Positions 42,123-51,335 of a stretch of 64,000 nt of DNA are shown piece after piece. How positions within the stretch are numbered: the stretch's first letter is position 1; each line of letters begins with the position of its first letter. The notes beneath the pieces are model-generated. The model was not told the origin of the DNA. It ran no database searches and saw only the letters and a list, made by a program, of their open reading frames with translations. This stretch comes from Actinomycetota bacterium (GTDB taxonomy: Bacteria > Actinomycetota > Actinomycetes > S36-B12 > UBA10799). The DNA lies in contig JACJWU010000005.1 in the NCBI GenBank assembly GCA_020636995.1, positions 124,001 through 188,000 of the forward strand, in the 5' to 3' direction. Made by a program: the position numbers and the translations under genes.

Positions 42123-43086
42123 ATCCGGCCCGCCCGATGTTGCACCAGGCATGACACACTTCGGGGATCCATTCGCGGAGCAGAGGCTGTTGGCCACGGG
42201 CGACGGCTGGGTGGCGATGCCTGACCGCGCGGTCCTGAAGCTCACGGGCGCCGACCGCATCACATGGCTCGACTCATTGACGTCCCACCGGATCGCGTCC
42301 GGCGTCTCGACGCAGGCACTCATCCTCGACCCCAACGGTCACGTCGAATACGACCTGCATGTCATCGATACCGGCGATGCCACATGGCTGATCGTCGATG
42401 CCGCGACCGTCGATGCCCTGCACATGTATCTGGACCGCATGCGCTTCCTGGCCGACGTTCTTGTCACGGATGTGAGCGACACCCACGACGTGGTATGGGT
42501 GCCGCGCCGGGAACAATACCCGGGCCTGCCGACGTGGCTCGTGCCGGCCGAATACGCGGGCGTGGGCACCACGGAGTCCGGCGAGGACCGCGGCGGCACT
42601 GCCGACAAGTACGTTCCCTCCCGACCCGGCCTGCTGATCGGCGCTGAGGTGGTCTTCCCTCGAGGGGAACGCCCGGCCGGCCCCGAATGCGGGACGTGGG
42701 CTCTACGCGCCCTTCGCATCGCCGCCGGGGTGCCCGAGGTGGGCGCCGACACCGATCACAAGTCGCTGCCCCACGAACTCGGACTGATCGGGCCAGCCGT
42801 CCACTTGGCCAAGGGCTGCTATCGCGGACAGGAGACGGTGGCCCGGCTGCACAACATGGGCCGCCCACCCCGCCGACTCGTGCTGCTGCATTTCGACGGC
42901 GCCCTGCCCGACCCCGGCGCCGAGGTTCTTGCCGGGGATCGGATCGTGGGCACGGTCGGTTCCGTGGCACAGCACCACGAACTCGGACCCATCGGACTCG
43001 CGGTGATCAAGCGTTCCGTTCCAGTGGAGGCGGCGTTGTCCGTCGAGGGGATCGACGCCTCCCAGGAACCGGTGGTCGCACCCTGA
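42115..43086 (+). CDS. ygfZ: folate-binding protein YgfZ
   Basis: The 323-residue protein (GcvT-like fold) has the family signature KGCYRGQE at residues 233-240 with the conserved Cys. An early LKLTGADRITWLDSLTSHRI segment also fits. YgfZ uses tetrahydrofolate in assembly or repair of certain Fe-S proteins. The in-frame GTG at 42115 overlaps the Fur stop by 8 nt; an ATG at 42151 would remove 12 residues. Its position next to Fur and nitrobindin fits an iron or Fe-S stress operon. Confidence 0.9.
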   Translation: MNESGPPDVAPGMTHFGDPFAEQRLLATGDGWVAMPDRAVLKLTGADRITWLDSLTSHRIASGVSTQALILDPNGHVEYDLHVIDTGDATWLIVDAATVDALHMYLDRMRFLADVLVTDVSDTHDVVWVPRREQYPGLPTWLVPAEYAGVGTTESGEDRGGTADKYVPSRPGLLIGAEVVFPRGERPAGPECGTWALRALRIAAGVPEVGADTDHKSLPHELGLIGPAVHLAKGCYRGQETVARLHNMGRPPRRLVLLHFDGALPDPGAEVLAGDRIVGTVGSVAQHHELGPIGLAVIKRSVPVEAALSVEGIDASQEPVVAP

Positions 43087-43143
43087 AGGCCGGCGAATGT
43101 CGCATAATGTGTCCGGGCTGGAGAAGCGCTGTAGTGTCCGTCA

Positions 43144-43893
43144 ATGCGCCGCTTCTTGATCGTGCTCACGACTACCGCCGTCGCCCTTGGGCTTGGAACG
43201 TCTCCGGCTACAGCGAAGGCAAAAGTCCGGATCTCCGGCGAGCTCACCGTGGGTTCCACTGTGAGAGTTGTGTCCACGAAGGCCAAACCCAAGCGCGTGA
43301 AGTGGCAGCGCTGCCCAGTCGCCGTGACCAGCAACTTCTGCCCCTCCCCCGAAAGAATTGGCCGCGGCCGTACCCACACCCTCGACGCGGAATCTGCGGG
43401 TCTATCAGTCCGGGCTGTCGCGACGATCAAGGGGAGAACCGCGGCGACGAAGTGGTCCCGTCCCGTAAGCGAAGCCAGCAGTGGGGGCGTGGTCGTGCCA
43501 CAAGGCTGGGTGGTCACGGGCGGATCTCCGGCAAGCATCACCACCAACCAATCAGCGATCTCCAACGCCTACGCCGAGATCGCCCGCCTCGTAAGGGGCG
43601 GCCGCTTCCTTTCGCATCTCGAAGGCAGCGGCGGAGACATCTTCATCCAGCGTGAACTGACGTTGTGCTCTGACAACTCGTTCCGCTTCATCGACGCACC
43701 CGCCACGAATGTGACCGGCACCTGGCAGATGACCGTGAACTTCACCAACCCGCAGGACCTGGCACCACGATTGGTTCTCAGTGCTGGTGGGCAGCCCGAA
43801 AGCCTCGTGGTGGATGTCAATCCGAACAGAGCGGGCCACGTACTACTCAACGGCGAGGACTTCCTATCGGGGCCGAGTAGTTCCTGCTCCTGA
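43144..43893 (+). CDS. secreted protein with bacterial Ig-like segment
   Basis: The 249-residue protein has a signal peptide (MRRFLIVLTTTAVALGLGTS, cleavage after ATA near residue 24). A repeat-like domain follows, with ISGELTVGSTVRVVSTKAKPKRVKWQRCP, common in actinobacterial surface proteins. The unrecognised C-terminal half has LTLCSDNSFRFIDAP and a final SCS; four Cys may form two disulfides outside the cell. Base composition is lower in GC than its neighbours, so it may be accessory. TAGTGT lies 6 nt before the ATG with no Shine-Dalgarno. Confidence 0.6.
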   Translation: MRRFLIVLTTTAVALGLGTSPATAKAKVRISGELTVGSTVRVVSTKAKPKRVKWQRCPVAVTSNFCPSPERIGRGRTHTLDAESAGLSVRAVATIKGRTAATKWSRPVSEASSGGVVVPQGWVVTGGSPASITTNQSAISNAYAEIARLVRGGRFLSHLEGSGGDIFIQRELTLCSDNSFRFIDAPATNVTGTWQMTVNFTNPQDLAPRLVLSAGGQPESLVVDVNPNRAGHVLLNGEDFLSGPSSSCS

Positions 43894-43907
43894 TCGGACA
43901 TCCCCGT

Positions 43908-45131
43908 TCAGGCGGTGAGTGGTGGTGATCTGTCGGTGGTGGGGGTGATTCGGGGGATGCCGTTGTCCATGGTGACGGTGTAGTGGCCGTGGTGCAGGTC
44001 GTGGTGGCATCGCGAGCACAAGAGCACCAGATTTGACACGTCGGTTGAGCCGCCGTGGCGCCAGTGATGGACGTGGTGGGCCTGGCAGAACCGGGGGGCC
44101 CGCCCGCAGCGGATGCAGCCCCGGTCTCTGACGATCAACGCCCGCCACTGGTTGTGGTCGGCGGTGCGCCTACCCCGGGCCAAGGCCAGTGGCACGAAGG
44201 TGTTCTCCCGCCGGGTGCCCAGGATCACCGAGACGATCGCGGTGCAGGTGATCAGGTCGAGCATCCGGGTGCCCAGCGCCGACTCGTCCTCGAGCACGGC
44301 CCCGTCGGAACTGAGATCCTCCAACTCGACCAGCACCGAGACCTGGGACACCCCCAACGGGTTCTTGTTCGCCTGCCCGGCGGTGGTCAGATCCGACAGG
44401 GCGTCGGCCCGGCGCTGTTTGGCGGTCCTGGTGTCTTCCCGGGTGCTGCGTTTCATGAGGGTGGCCAGGGCGTCACGTAACGCAGCACCAGCGACCGGGT
44501 CCAGGTAGCCGTCGAGGCGGAACATCCCGTTGGCGGTTTCCGACAGCGACAGCGACCGTTTGGCGTGCAGGTCCTCGGCGGTGTGGTCGCGGGCGTCGGG
44601 CCGGCACTGATCAGCCAACACGCCCAGGATCCTGCGCAGTTCGTTCGGCTCGACGGTTTCGGCGATCGTCACCACATGCGATTCGATCGCGTGGAAGTTG
44701 GTGATCTTCGGGGCTTCGGCGGTGATCACCGCCACGTGCGCGCCGGAGATGTTCCCGGCCCGGAACGACTCGGCCACCTTCGGCAGGTGCTGCAAAGCGT
44801 TACCCCGCGCCACCGTCGCCGACCCGACCGCCGGATTCGAGCCGGTCGCCACCGCGACCAGCATCCCCGTCGTCCCCACACCCAACACCCGGGAATCCGC
44901 GTGCTCATCGGCGGCGCCGGCCAACTCGGTGAGGTAGGCATCCAGACGGTTCCGCAGCGCCGCGACCGCAGTCATCGCCCCCGCCCGGGACTCCGCATGC
45001 ATGGTCTCGGGATCGGGAAGTGCGTCGATGGACCTGTGGAGCTGGTCGACCTCGACCGGGTGCTGACGAGGAAGTTCGGCGGCCAACGCGCAACGGCGTT
45101 TCACCTGCCGCGACACCTCGAACACCGCCAC
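43908..45131 (-). CDS. DUF222 and HNH endonuclease-domain protein (13E12 type)
   Basis: The 407-residue protein has an N-terminal helical DUF222 domain and a C-terminal HNH nuclease motif: CIRCGRAPRFCQAHHVHHWRHGG, then STDVSNLVLLCSRCHHDLHHG, with zinc-type CxxC pairs. Such genes are abundant and often repeated in actinobacterial chromosomes (REP13E12-like), and are thought to be selfish or DNA-acting, but no activity is proven. Full length and uninterrupted. Only one copy is present in this window. Confidence 0.9.
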   Translation of the reverse strand: MAVFEVSRQVKRRCALAAELPRQHPVEVDQLHRSIDALPDPETMHAESRAGAMTAVAALRNRLDAYLTELAGAADEHADSRVLGVGTTGMLVAVATGSNPAVGSATVARGNALQHLPKVAESFRAGNISGAHVAVITAEAPKITNFHAIESHVVTIAETVEPNELRRILGVLADQCRPDARDHTAEDLHAKRSLSLSETANGMFRLDGYLDPVAGAALRDALATLMKRSTREDTRTAKQRRADALSDLTTAGQANKNPLGVSQVSVLVELEDLSSDGAVLEDESALGTRMLDLITCTAIVSVILGTRRENTFVPLALARGRRTADHNQWRALIVRDRGCIRCGRAPRFCQAHHVHHWRHGGSTDVSNLVLLCSRCHHDLHHGHYTVTMDNGIPRITPTTDRSPPLTA

Positions 45132-45239
45132 CCGATCACCCCACTCCCACTACCCCTATTCTCGCACGTACGTACGACGAACACCAGTACCAAAACCGGG
45201 AAAGTGGACACCCATCCCGGGCCGGCCGATGCATACAGT

Positions 45240-45294
45240 TCACTGCTGCACGGTTACCGATCCCACACCCCCAAACCCGTAACCGCGCAGCACT
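45240..45294. repeat. palindrome with GCACGGTTAC core, family E, copy 2
   Basis: TCACTGCTGCACGGTTACCG pairs with ACCCGTAACCGCGCAGCACT. It matches 33037-33089 in order and in many fixed bases. It lies upstream of the mycoredoxin gene, between two oppositely oriented genes. Confidence 0.75.
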
Positions 45295-45377
45295 CAACAC
45301 CGATTCGGGGCGTCGTCCACCCCTGCGGAGGCGGACCTCCGGGTTCCGGGTGACACTGAGAACCAGGAGGACCGAGC

Positions 45378-45608
45378 ATGATCACGATGTACACCACTTC
45401 TTGGTGCGGTTACTGCAGCCGGCTCAAAGCGCAGATGCAGCGTTCCGGATTGGCCTTTCGCGAGGTGAACATCGAGATGGACCCAGAGGCCGCCGCTTTC
45501 GTGGGCAGTGTCAACGGTGGGAACCACGTCGTCCCGACCGTCGTGTTGCCCGACGGTACCGCCATGACCAATCCCAGCATCCACGAACTCATCGCGGCCG
45601 CGCGCTAG
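45378..45608 (+). CDS. mycoredoxin (glutaredoxin-like)
   Basis: The 76-residue glutaredoxin-fold protein has active site CGYC at residues 10-13 and TVP at ~53, matching mycoredoxins that reduce protein-mycothiol mixed disulfides. Mycothiol synthesis is supported elsewhere in the window by mshD. AGGAGG precedes the ATG by 7 nt. Its last 20 bp overlap the convergent glycosylase gene. Confidence 0.93.
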   Translation: MITMYTTSWCGYCSRLKAQMQRSGLAFREVNIEMDPEAAAFVGSVNGGNHVVPTVVLPDGTAMTNPSIHELIAAAR

Positions 45609-46182
45609 CCCGACTGCTGCGGCGGTAGGCGCTCACATACGGGTCACCCTCGATCCAGAAGCGCCATGGACGGTCGGCCGCACGACTGACGCCAACGCGC
45701 GGCCCGGTCACGAAACGTTCAGGCCTGGCAGCGGGTTCGAGACACAGGCGCCCCGTCCGCAGATCGCCGCCACTGTCGGCCATGGTGACGCCCAGAGCCT
45801 GGCCCAACCTGCCAGGGCCGCGCGCCAGATCCGGGTTTCCGCCACGTCGGGCGAGCGCGACCTCCACCCCGTCGACGACTTCCCCGCCGCGCAGCAGGAT
45901 CCCACCGCCGGATCCCTGCGGGTGACACACAACGTTGAGACACCAGTGCACCCCGTAACTCAGGTACACGTACGCATGTCCGGGCGGGCCGAACATGACG
46001 GCGTTCTTGCGGCCAGGGCCGCGGTACGCGTGACTGGCCGGGTCGTCGGGACCGGCGTAGGCCTCGACCTCGACGATGCGCACAGCCACCTCGCCATCGC
46101 TGATGACCGCTCCCAGCAGATAGGGCGCAGCCAGGGGTGCCGGTTGCGCGAGCAATTCGTGCAGGTCGGTCACGTGCACCAC
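45589..46182 (-). CDS. DNA-3-methyladenine glycosylase, AAG/MPG family
   Basis: The 197-residue protein matches the alkyladenine DNA glycosylase fold, which excises alkylated purines: LLGAVISDGEVAVRIVEVEAYAGPDDPASHAYRG with the catalytic Glu (~41), RKNAVMFGPPGHAYVYLSYGVHWCLNVVC (DNA-intercalating Tyr region), and GPGRLGQALGV. A downstream GTG at 46173 would shorten it by three residues. It converges on mycoredoxin with a 20-bp overlap. Confidence 0.9.
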   Translation of the reverse strand: MVHVTDLHELLAQPAPLAAPYLLGAVISDGEVAVRIVEVEAYAGPDDPASHAYRGPGRKNAVMFGPPGHAYVYLSYGVHWCLNVVCHPQGSGGGILLRGGEVVDGVEVALARRGGNPDLARGPGRLGQALGVTMADSGGDLRTGRLCLEPAARPERFVTGPRVGVSRAADRPWRFWIEGDPYVSAYRRSSRASARPR

Positions 46183-46209
46183 TGTGCAATACGCCGGGGG
46201 TTGCCGCGC

Positions 46210-46878
46210 CTACAGTCCCGACGCCCGCAGGGTGGCCCGCACGGCGGGGTCGTCCGCCTCGAGGCCGTAGCGATCCCGGTAGACAGCCGTGACGGCCTCG
46301 CGCAGGGCGGACCCGGTCGGGGCGGGCCCGAGTTTGTGGCTGTCTGTGCTCTCGTGGGTCAACGAGGCGCCCATCAGCAGCAGGCGCGGCTCCTCCCCGT
46401 CCTGCCCGTGGTCCGGTGGGGCGTACTCGCGGACCGCGAGCATGTGGACGCCGTGCCGACGGTAGAACTCGATGCGGCGAAGGTCGTCGCGACGTTCGGG
46501 GGAATCCTCCGCACGGCCGTCAGGATCCTCCACGTCGAGCAGCAGCATCGAACGTTCGAACTGACGAAGGTGGCCGACCAGAGCCGACCACAGCGCCGAT
46601 CCGTGTCCTCCGCCGCGTCGCTCGGCATCAATTACGAAGTACCGAAGGAACGACATCGACGTGGTGCCGAGGTGGCGCACCAGGGCCAGTCCCACCGGCG
46701 GCAACTCGGGGCTCTCCCCGTCCTCGAGCACCAGCAGCAGTTCATCCGGGCGGCCAGCCGTGATCTCCTCCCACGGCGCCCGCAGCGCGAGTGGGAACGA
46801 GGACTCGTACACATGACGCACGGCTGCCTTGTGGGCGTCGTCGAGCCCTGCGAACAGGGCCAACTGGCGCCGGGTCAT
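46210..46878 (-). CDS. GNAT-family acetyltransferase-like protein
   Basis: The 222-residue protein has a GNAT core with a P-loop-like motif YFVIDAERRGGGHGSALWSAL near residue 87 and a later IEFYRRHGV (the usual RxxYxxxGF position). Acceptor unknown. The ATG overlaps the amidohydrolase stop by 4 nt; as the last gene of the acyl-CoA operon it may modify a product of the pathway, which is inference. Confidence 0.8.
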   Translation of the reverse strand: MTRRQLALFAGLDDAHKAAVRHVYESSFPLALRAPWEEITAGRPDELLLVLEDGESPELPPVGLALVRHLGTTSMSFLRYFVIDAERRGGGHGSALWSALVGHLRQFERSMLLLDVEDPDGRAEDSPERRDDLRRIEFYRRHGVHMLAVREYAPPDHGQDGEEPRLLLMGASLTHESTDSHKLGPAPTGSALREAVTAVYRDRYGLEADDPAVRATLRASGL

Positions 46879-48572
46879 CCTTGGTCCCCGATCCCGAGAC
46901 CGGCATCCCATACGACCTTGCCGCCGACCACGGTCGCGAGCACGTCGATGTCTGCCAACGCCGCCGGGTCCACGCGCGTAGGGTCATCGGACAACACCGC
47001 GAGATCCGCGAGCGTCCCCGGGCCGATCCACCCCTTCCACGCCTCCTCATAGGACGCGTAGGCCGAGCCGTAGGTGTAGGCCCGCAGCGCCTCGTGCGCG
47101 CTCACCCGCTCGGCCGCACCGAGAATCTCCCCGGAGGCAGTGCGCCGGTTCACGATGTCGTGGATACCCAGCATCGGGCGGCCGTCCACGACCGGCCGGT
47201 CGCTGCTGCCCGGGACCACGATCCCGGCGGCCAGCAGCGAGGCGTGCCGGTAGGCCCACTCGGAGCGCTGCGGGCCCAGCGCCCGTCGCATGCCGTCGCC
47301 GATCTCCCCGACGAAACGACCTTGTGGCACCGGCACGACGCCGAGCCGGGCCGCCCTTTCCACCTGATCGGGGCGCGCCACACCGAAGTGCTCGATCCGG
47401 TGCCGAGGTGCGGTATTGCCCGCACGGCCGCCCCATCCGGTCCGCGGGTGATCGCGCATACACCGCTCGTACGCATCCAGCACAAGGTCTATCGCGGAGT
47501 CCCCGATGGCGTGCGTGGCCACGCGCCAGCCCGACCGGTGGGCCGACACGATCGTGTCGGCCAGCGCATCGGCGTCATCCTGCAGATACCCGCGCACGCC
47601 TGGGGTGTCGCTGAAGTCGTTGCACATCGCCGCGGTGTGGCCGATCAGCGACCCGTCGGAGAACACCTTCACCGGCCCCAGACGCAGCCGGTCGTCGCCG
47701 AACCCGGTGCGCAGACCCAGGTCGATCCCCTTCCCGAAGTCGTCGGCATCGTCGGTGCGCACGGCGTGTAGCACGGGGGAGGCAACCATGAGCTCCACGC
47801 GCACGGCGAGGCGCCCATCATCGCGGGCACGCTGATAAGCCAACGCCTCAACCGGCGTACGGCCGATCCAGCCCCCACCGACACCTGCTTCGACAACGCT
47901 CGTGATGCCCTGCCGGACATAGACGTCACTGGCCCGCGCGACCGCCGCGGCCACATCGTCCACGCCGACCGGGCGCCGCAACGGCGTGAGCAGGTTCTGC
48001 GCCTGCTCCTGCAACAGACCGGTGGGGCGTCCATCTTCGTCCACCACGATCGTTCCCCCGGGAACCTCACGACCGTGTTCGGACAGGTCCAACTGCGCCA
48101 GGACCGCCGTACTCACCACAGCCATGTGACCGGACGTATGGCTGAGCAGAACCCGGCGGCCCGGTGCGACCCGCTCGAGCAGGTCGCGGTCGGGATGACC
48201 GCCTATCTTGTTCTCGTCGTAGCCGTTTCCGACGATCCACCGGTCCGGGGGTGTGGTCGCGACGGCATCGGCCACCGCGGCGGCGAGGTCATCGAGGCTG
48301 CGCACCGGCGGCGTGGACAGATCGATCTCGTCGAGGCTGGCCCCGAACCAGGCCATGTGCTGGTGGGCGTCGTGGAAACCCGGCACGACGCAGCGGCCGG
48401 CGAGGGACACTGTGCGCCGCGCGGTCAGACCCGCATCGTCCGCTCCGACGTGCAGGATCCGGCCACCGAGCAGAGCCACGACCGCCGCTCGGGGTTCGAC
48501 GCCGGAGCCGTCGGGCGCCATCGTCAGGATGTTCGCGTCCGTGAGCAGCAGGTCGGCAACAGGGCCGGTCAT
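46875..48572 (-). CDS. amidohydrolase, YtcJ-like family
   Basis: The 565-residue metal-dependent amidohydrolase has an N-terminal LLLTDANILTMAPDGS strand, metal-binding FHDAHQHMAWFG (~residue 70), VFSDGSLIGHTA (~290), and WRVATHAIGDSAIDLVLDAYE (~345). RHRIEHF (~385) and SDRPVVDGRPML (~440) follow. The layout resembles YtcJ-type hydrolases of exo-amide or lactam substrates; true substrate unknown. The ATG at 48572 overlaps the thioesterase stop by 4 nt. Confidence 0.88.
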   Translation of the reverse strand: MTGPVADLLLTDANILTMAPDGSGVEPRAAVVALLGGRILHVGADDAGLTARRTVSLAGRCVVPGFHDAHQHMAWFGASLDEIDLSTPPVRSLDDLAAAVADAVATTPPDRWIVGNGYDENKIGGHPDRDLLERVAPGRRVLLSHTSGHMAVVSTAVLAQLDLSEHGREVPGGTIVVDEDGRPTGLLQEQAQNLLTPLRRPVGVDDVAAAVARASDVYVRQGITSVVEAGVGGGWIGRTPVEALAYQRARDDGRLAVRVELMVASPVLHAVRTDDADDFGKGIDLGLRTGFGDDRLRLGPVKVFSDGSLIGHTAAMCNDFSDTPGVRGYLQDDADALADTIVSAHRSGWRVATHAIGDSAIDLVLDAYERCMRDHPRTGWGGRAGNTAPRHRIEHFGVARPDQVERAARLGVVPVPQGRFVGEIGDGMRRALGPQRSEWAYRHASLLAAGIVVPGSSDRPVVDGRPMLGIHDIVNRRTASGEILGAAERVSAHEALRAYTYGSAYASYEEAWKGWIGPGTLADLAVLSDDPTRVDPAALADIDVLATVVGGKVVWDAGLGIGDQG

Positions 48573-49021
48573 GGCCGCGACCCCTGCGCCCCGGCGGACA
48601 GCCACGCGAACAGCGCCCGGAACGAATCGGTCCATGGGACCGGCGTGCCGGACCCGTCGACCTTGACGACCACTCGGGTCCCCTCGGCCACCTGCACTTC
48701 GGCACCGTCGGGGCCGGCGACGGCGCAACGGTACCCCCATGTCGCGCTGGTCCGCCCCAGACGCACGGCGGAGACTTCCACCCGCATCAGACCGGGCGAG
48801 GACACCGGCGCGGTGAACCCCAGGCTGATGTCACGAACCACGTAGTTGATGTCCTCGTGGCGTTCGGACAGTGCGGTCCAGCCGTAGCCGAGGTGTTCGA
48901 AGAGGGCCGACTGGGCACGCTCGATGTGTACCGCGAAACGGGAGTTGTGCATCACGCCCAAGGCGTCCATCTCGTCGAAGAAGACCGGACTGTCGAACGT
49001 GAAACAGACGGTCACAGCCAC
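48569..49021 (-). CDS. acyl-CoA thioesterase, hot-dog fold
   Basis: The 150-residue protein has the 4HBT motif: FFDEMDALGVMHNSRFAVHIERAQSALFEHLG, with catalytic-type Asp and Asn-Ser. Such enzymes hydrolyse acyl-CoA. GTG 49021 follows GGAAGGG by 7 nt; an upstream ATG at 49042 lies inside the ligase gene. It overlaps the ligase stop by about 10 bp and the amidohydrolase start by 4 nt. Confidence 0.85.
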   Translation of the reverse strand: MAVTVCFTFDSPVFFDEMDALGVMHNSRFAVHIERAQSALFEHLGYGWTALSERHEDINYVVRDISLGFTAPVSSPGLMRVEVSAVRLGRTSATWGYRCAVAGPDGAEVQVAEGTRVVVKVDGSGTPVPWTDSFRALFAWLSAGAQGSRP

Positions 49022-50568
49022 ACCCCTTCCACTCGGTCCCATGTATGTCCGGCAACCGCCACCAGACGAGCCTTGGCCACCCGGTGGGACGCCGTGACCG
49101 GCAGATCGTCACAGACCTCCCAGTAGCGCGGCACCTTGAACCGGGCCAGTCGTTGCTCACAGTGCTCGGCGAGTTCGGCCACGGTTCCCTGGTCCGGCCG
49201 ATCGACGCCGACCAAGGCCACGAACGCCTTCACCTCCTCACCGCGCAGGTCGTCGGGAACCGACACCACCGCGGCCAGCCGCACCGCGGCGTGGGTGAGC
49301 AGAACGTCCTCGACCTCCCGCGCGGACACGTTCTCGCCGGCCCGCCGGATCATGTCCTTCAACCGCCCGACGAGGTAGACCCGCCCGGCGGCGTCCATGC
49401 GGCCGAGGTCACCGGTGTGGAACCACCCCCCGCGGAACGCCGCTGCGGTGGCTTCCGGGTCGGCCTCGTACCGGTCCATCAGACCCGGCCCGCGCAGCAC
49501 CAGTTCGCCGACCTCACCGCGAGCGACCGGCAGGTCCTGGGCATCCACGATCCTGGCCTCCTTGGCGCGCGTTGCGCCGCCCACGCAACCAGTGCCCACG
49601 AGTTCGTCGTGGTCGGCGTCGGTGACCCGCAGATCCGCCCCGGTCTCAGTCATCCCGAAGGCCTCGTACCACTTGACGCCCCACCTGCGCTCCAGTTCTT
49701 CGTGGCGCGCGGCGGGGATGGCTGAGCACTGCACTGCTCGGACCCGGTGGGAAAGGTCGAGCGGGTCCGGCGGCATCTTCAGCATCAGGGTGGGCATGGC
49801 GGCCAGGCAGTAGAAGTACGTGACCTCATGCTCACGCACCTTCGACCAGAAAGTGGAGGGATGGAAGGCGTCCAGGACGACCAGGTGCGCCCCCGCCAGC
49901 AGTGCGGCGACCACGTTCCATTGTGGGTCGATGTAGGAGAAGGCCTGCGCGGTCAGCATGGTGTCGTCCGCGCCCAGATGCGGGAACTCCGCCACGAGGC
50001 CCCCGCCGAGTTCCATCCAGTACCGGTGGGACAGGACACAACCCTTCGGGCGTCCGGTCGTGCCGGACGTGTACTGGATGTTCACGGTGTCCTCGGCCGC
50101 GACGCGATGGGCGGGCATCGCGTGTGTCTCCCCCGGAGGCTGCCCAGCCCCTGGAAGGTGCTCGACCAACAGCACCGGCGCGTCCAGATCGGCGCGCACA
50201 AGTGCTTCGCGAATATGGCCGACGAGGTCGGTCGTCGTGACGACGGCAGCGGCCCGGCAGTGTTCGAGGACGTGACCGGCGTCGTCTGCGCGGTAGTGCG
50301 GGTTCAGGGGGACCATGGCAGCACCGAGGCGTGCCAGCGCGATCCATGTCAGCGGGAACTCCGCCCTGTTGGTCATCATCACGGCGACCCGGTCCCCGGC
50401 TGCGATCCCGGTGTCGGCCAGCGCGGCCGCCAGCCCGGTCGACCGGGCGGCCACCTGCGCGAACGTCAGGGACTCTCCCGGGTCGAACGTCCAGGCCACA
50501 CGATCCGGCCACAACCTCGCAGCGCGGTCCACTGCGGCGATGAGGTCCCTGACCTCCGGCTCACCCAC
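49012..50568 (-). CDS. AMP-dependent acyl-CoA ligase
   Basis: The 518-residue ANL-family enzyme activates a carboxylic acid with ATP and CoA. Motifs: A3 YTSGTTGRPKGC (~residue 163), A5 YEAFGMTETG (~300), A7 GWFHTGDLGRMDAAGRVYLVGRLKD (~410), and a C-terminal A10-type SHRVAKARL with the adenylation Lys. The acid cannot be identified. The GTG start overlaps the enoyl-CoA hydratase stop by 8 nt. Upstream in-frame sequence is antisense to that gene and was excluded. Confidence 0.92.
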   Translation of the reverse strand: MGEPEVRDLIAAVDRAARLWPDRVAWTFDPGESLTFAQVAARSTGLAAALADTGIAAGDRVAVMMTNRAEFPLTWIALARLGAAMVPLNPHYRADDAGHVLEHCRAAAVVTTTDLVGHIREALVRADLDAPVLLVEHLPGAGQPPGETHAMPAHRVAAEDTVNIQYTSGTTGRPKGCVLSHRYWMELGGGLVAEFPHLGADDTMLTAQAFSYIDPQWNVVAALLAGAHLVVLDAFHPSTFWSKVREHEVTYFYCLAAMPTLMLKMPPDPLDLSHRVRAVQCSAIPAARHEELERRWGVKWYEAFGMTETGADLRVTDADHDELVGTGCVGGATRAKEARIVDAQDLPVARGEVGELVLRGPGLMDRYEADPEATAAAFRGGWFHTGDLGRMDAAGRVYLVGRLKDMIRRAGENVSAREVEDVLLTHAAVRLAAVVSVPDDLRGEEVKAFVALVGVDRPDQGTVAELAEHCEQRLARFKVPRYWEVCDDLPVTASHRVAKARLVAVAGHTWDRVEGVWL

Positions 50569-51316
50569 CGGACCTGTCCCGGAATGCCGCAGCGCTCGCC
50601 TGCGCCTCGCCGGTCGCCATCGTCGCGATGGCCGCATCCACCTCACGCTCCAACGCAGCCGACTCGTCGATGCTGTGATCGAGCAGCGATTTGGCAAGCG
50701 CCAGTGCCGCCGGGGGCTGGGCGACGAGCTGCTGCGCCACCTCCAGTGCCGCGTCCTCATGCGATCCGGCCGGGACCACCTGGTTGACCAGCCCGAGGCG
50801 GTGAGCGTCCTCGGCAGACAGGTGCCCGCCCAGGAACAGCAGTTCCTTCGCCCGCATCGAACCCACGACGGTTGGCAGCAGCGCGGAGATCCCGCCTGTG
50901 ACGCTCAGGCCCACACCCACCTCGGGGAAGCCGAAGCGGGCGTCGTGGCCCGCCACGACCAGGTCACACCCCAGGGCGAACTCAGCGCCGGCACCCAGGG
51001 CGTAGCCGTGGACGGCGGCGATGACCGGGCCGGGGAACGACCGGATGGCGCGGGTGACGTCCTGTATCCGCTGGAGCCGTTGCCTGGCAGTGGCCTCGTC
51101 CTCTGCGGGTGCGGGTTCCTTCAGGTCGTGACCGGCACAGAACGCGCGTCCGCGACCGGCCAGGATGACGGTCCGCGCGCCATCAGCCCCGGCCTGTTCG
51201 AACCCGGCGAGTATGCCCTCGACCAGTGCGGGCACGACCGCGTTGAGGCGGTCGGGGCGGTCGAGGTGGACCAGAGCGACAGGTCCATCGGTCGAATACG
51301 AGACGCACTCGTTCAC
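50561..51316 (-). CDS. enoyl-CoA hydratase/isomerase-family protein
   Basis: The 251-residue crotonase-fold enzyme has LDRPDRLNAV, GRAFCAGHDLKE (~residue 62, oxyanion hole), and ALGAGAEFALGCDLVVAGHDARFGFPEVGVGLSVTGG (~105-141, catalytic Glu in PEVGVGL). It acts on an acyl-CoA made by the adjacent ligase, by inference. The GTG start (51316) begins the domain; the frame upstream overlaps the oligopeptidase in antisense. Confidence 0.92.
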   Translation of the reverse strand: MNECVSYSTDGPVALVHLDRPDRLNAVVPALVEGILAGFEQAGADGARTVILAGRGRAFCAGHDLKEPAPAEDEATARQRLQRIQDVTRAIRSFPGPVIAAVHGYALGAGAEFALGCDLVVAGHDARFGFPEVGVGLSVTGGISALLPTVVGSMRAKELLFLGGHLSAEDAHRLGLVNQVVPAGSHEDAALEVAQQLVAQPPAALALAKSLLDHSIDESAALEREVDAAIATMATGEAQASAAAFRDRSGG

Positions 51317-51335
51317 CTGACGACTGTAGCCCGAG

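Noticed and set aside
43908..45131. Mobile element around the DUF222/HNH gene
   Set aside because: No terminal inverted repeats, target duplication, transposase or integrase is visible. It is annotated as a single gene only.
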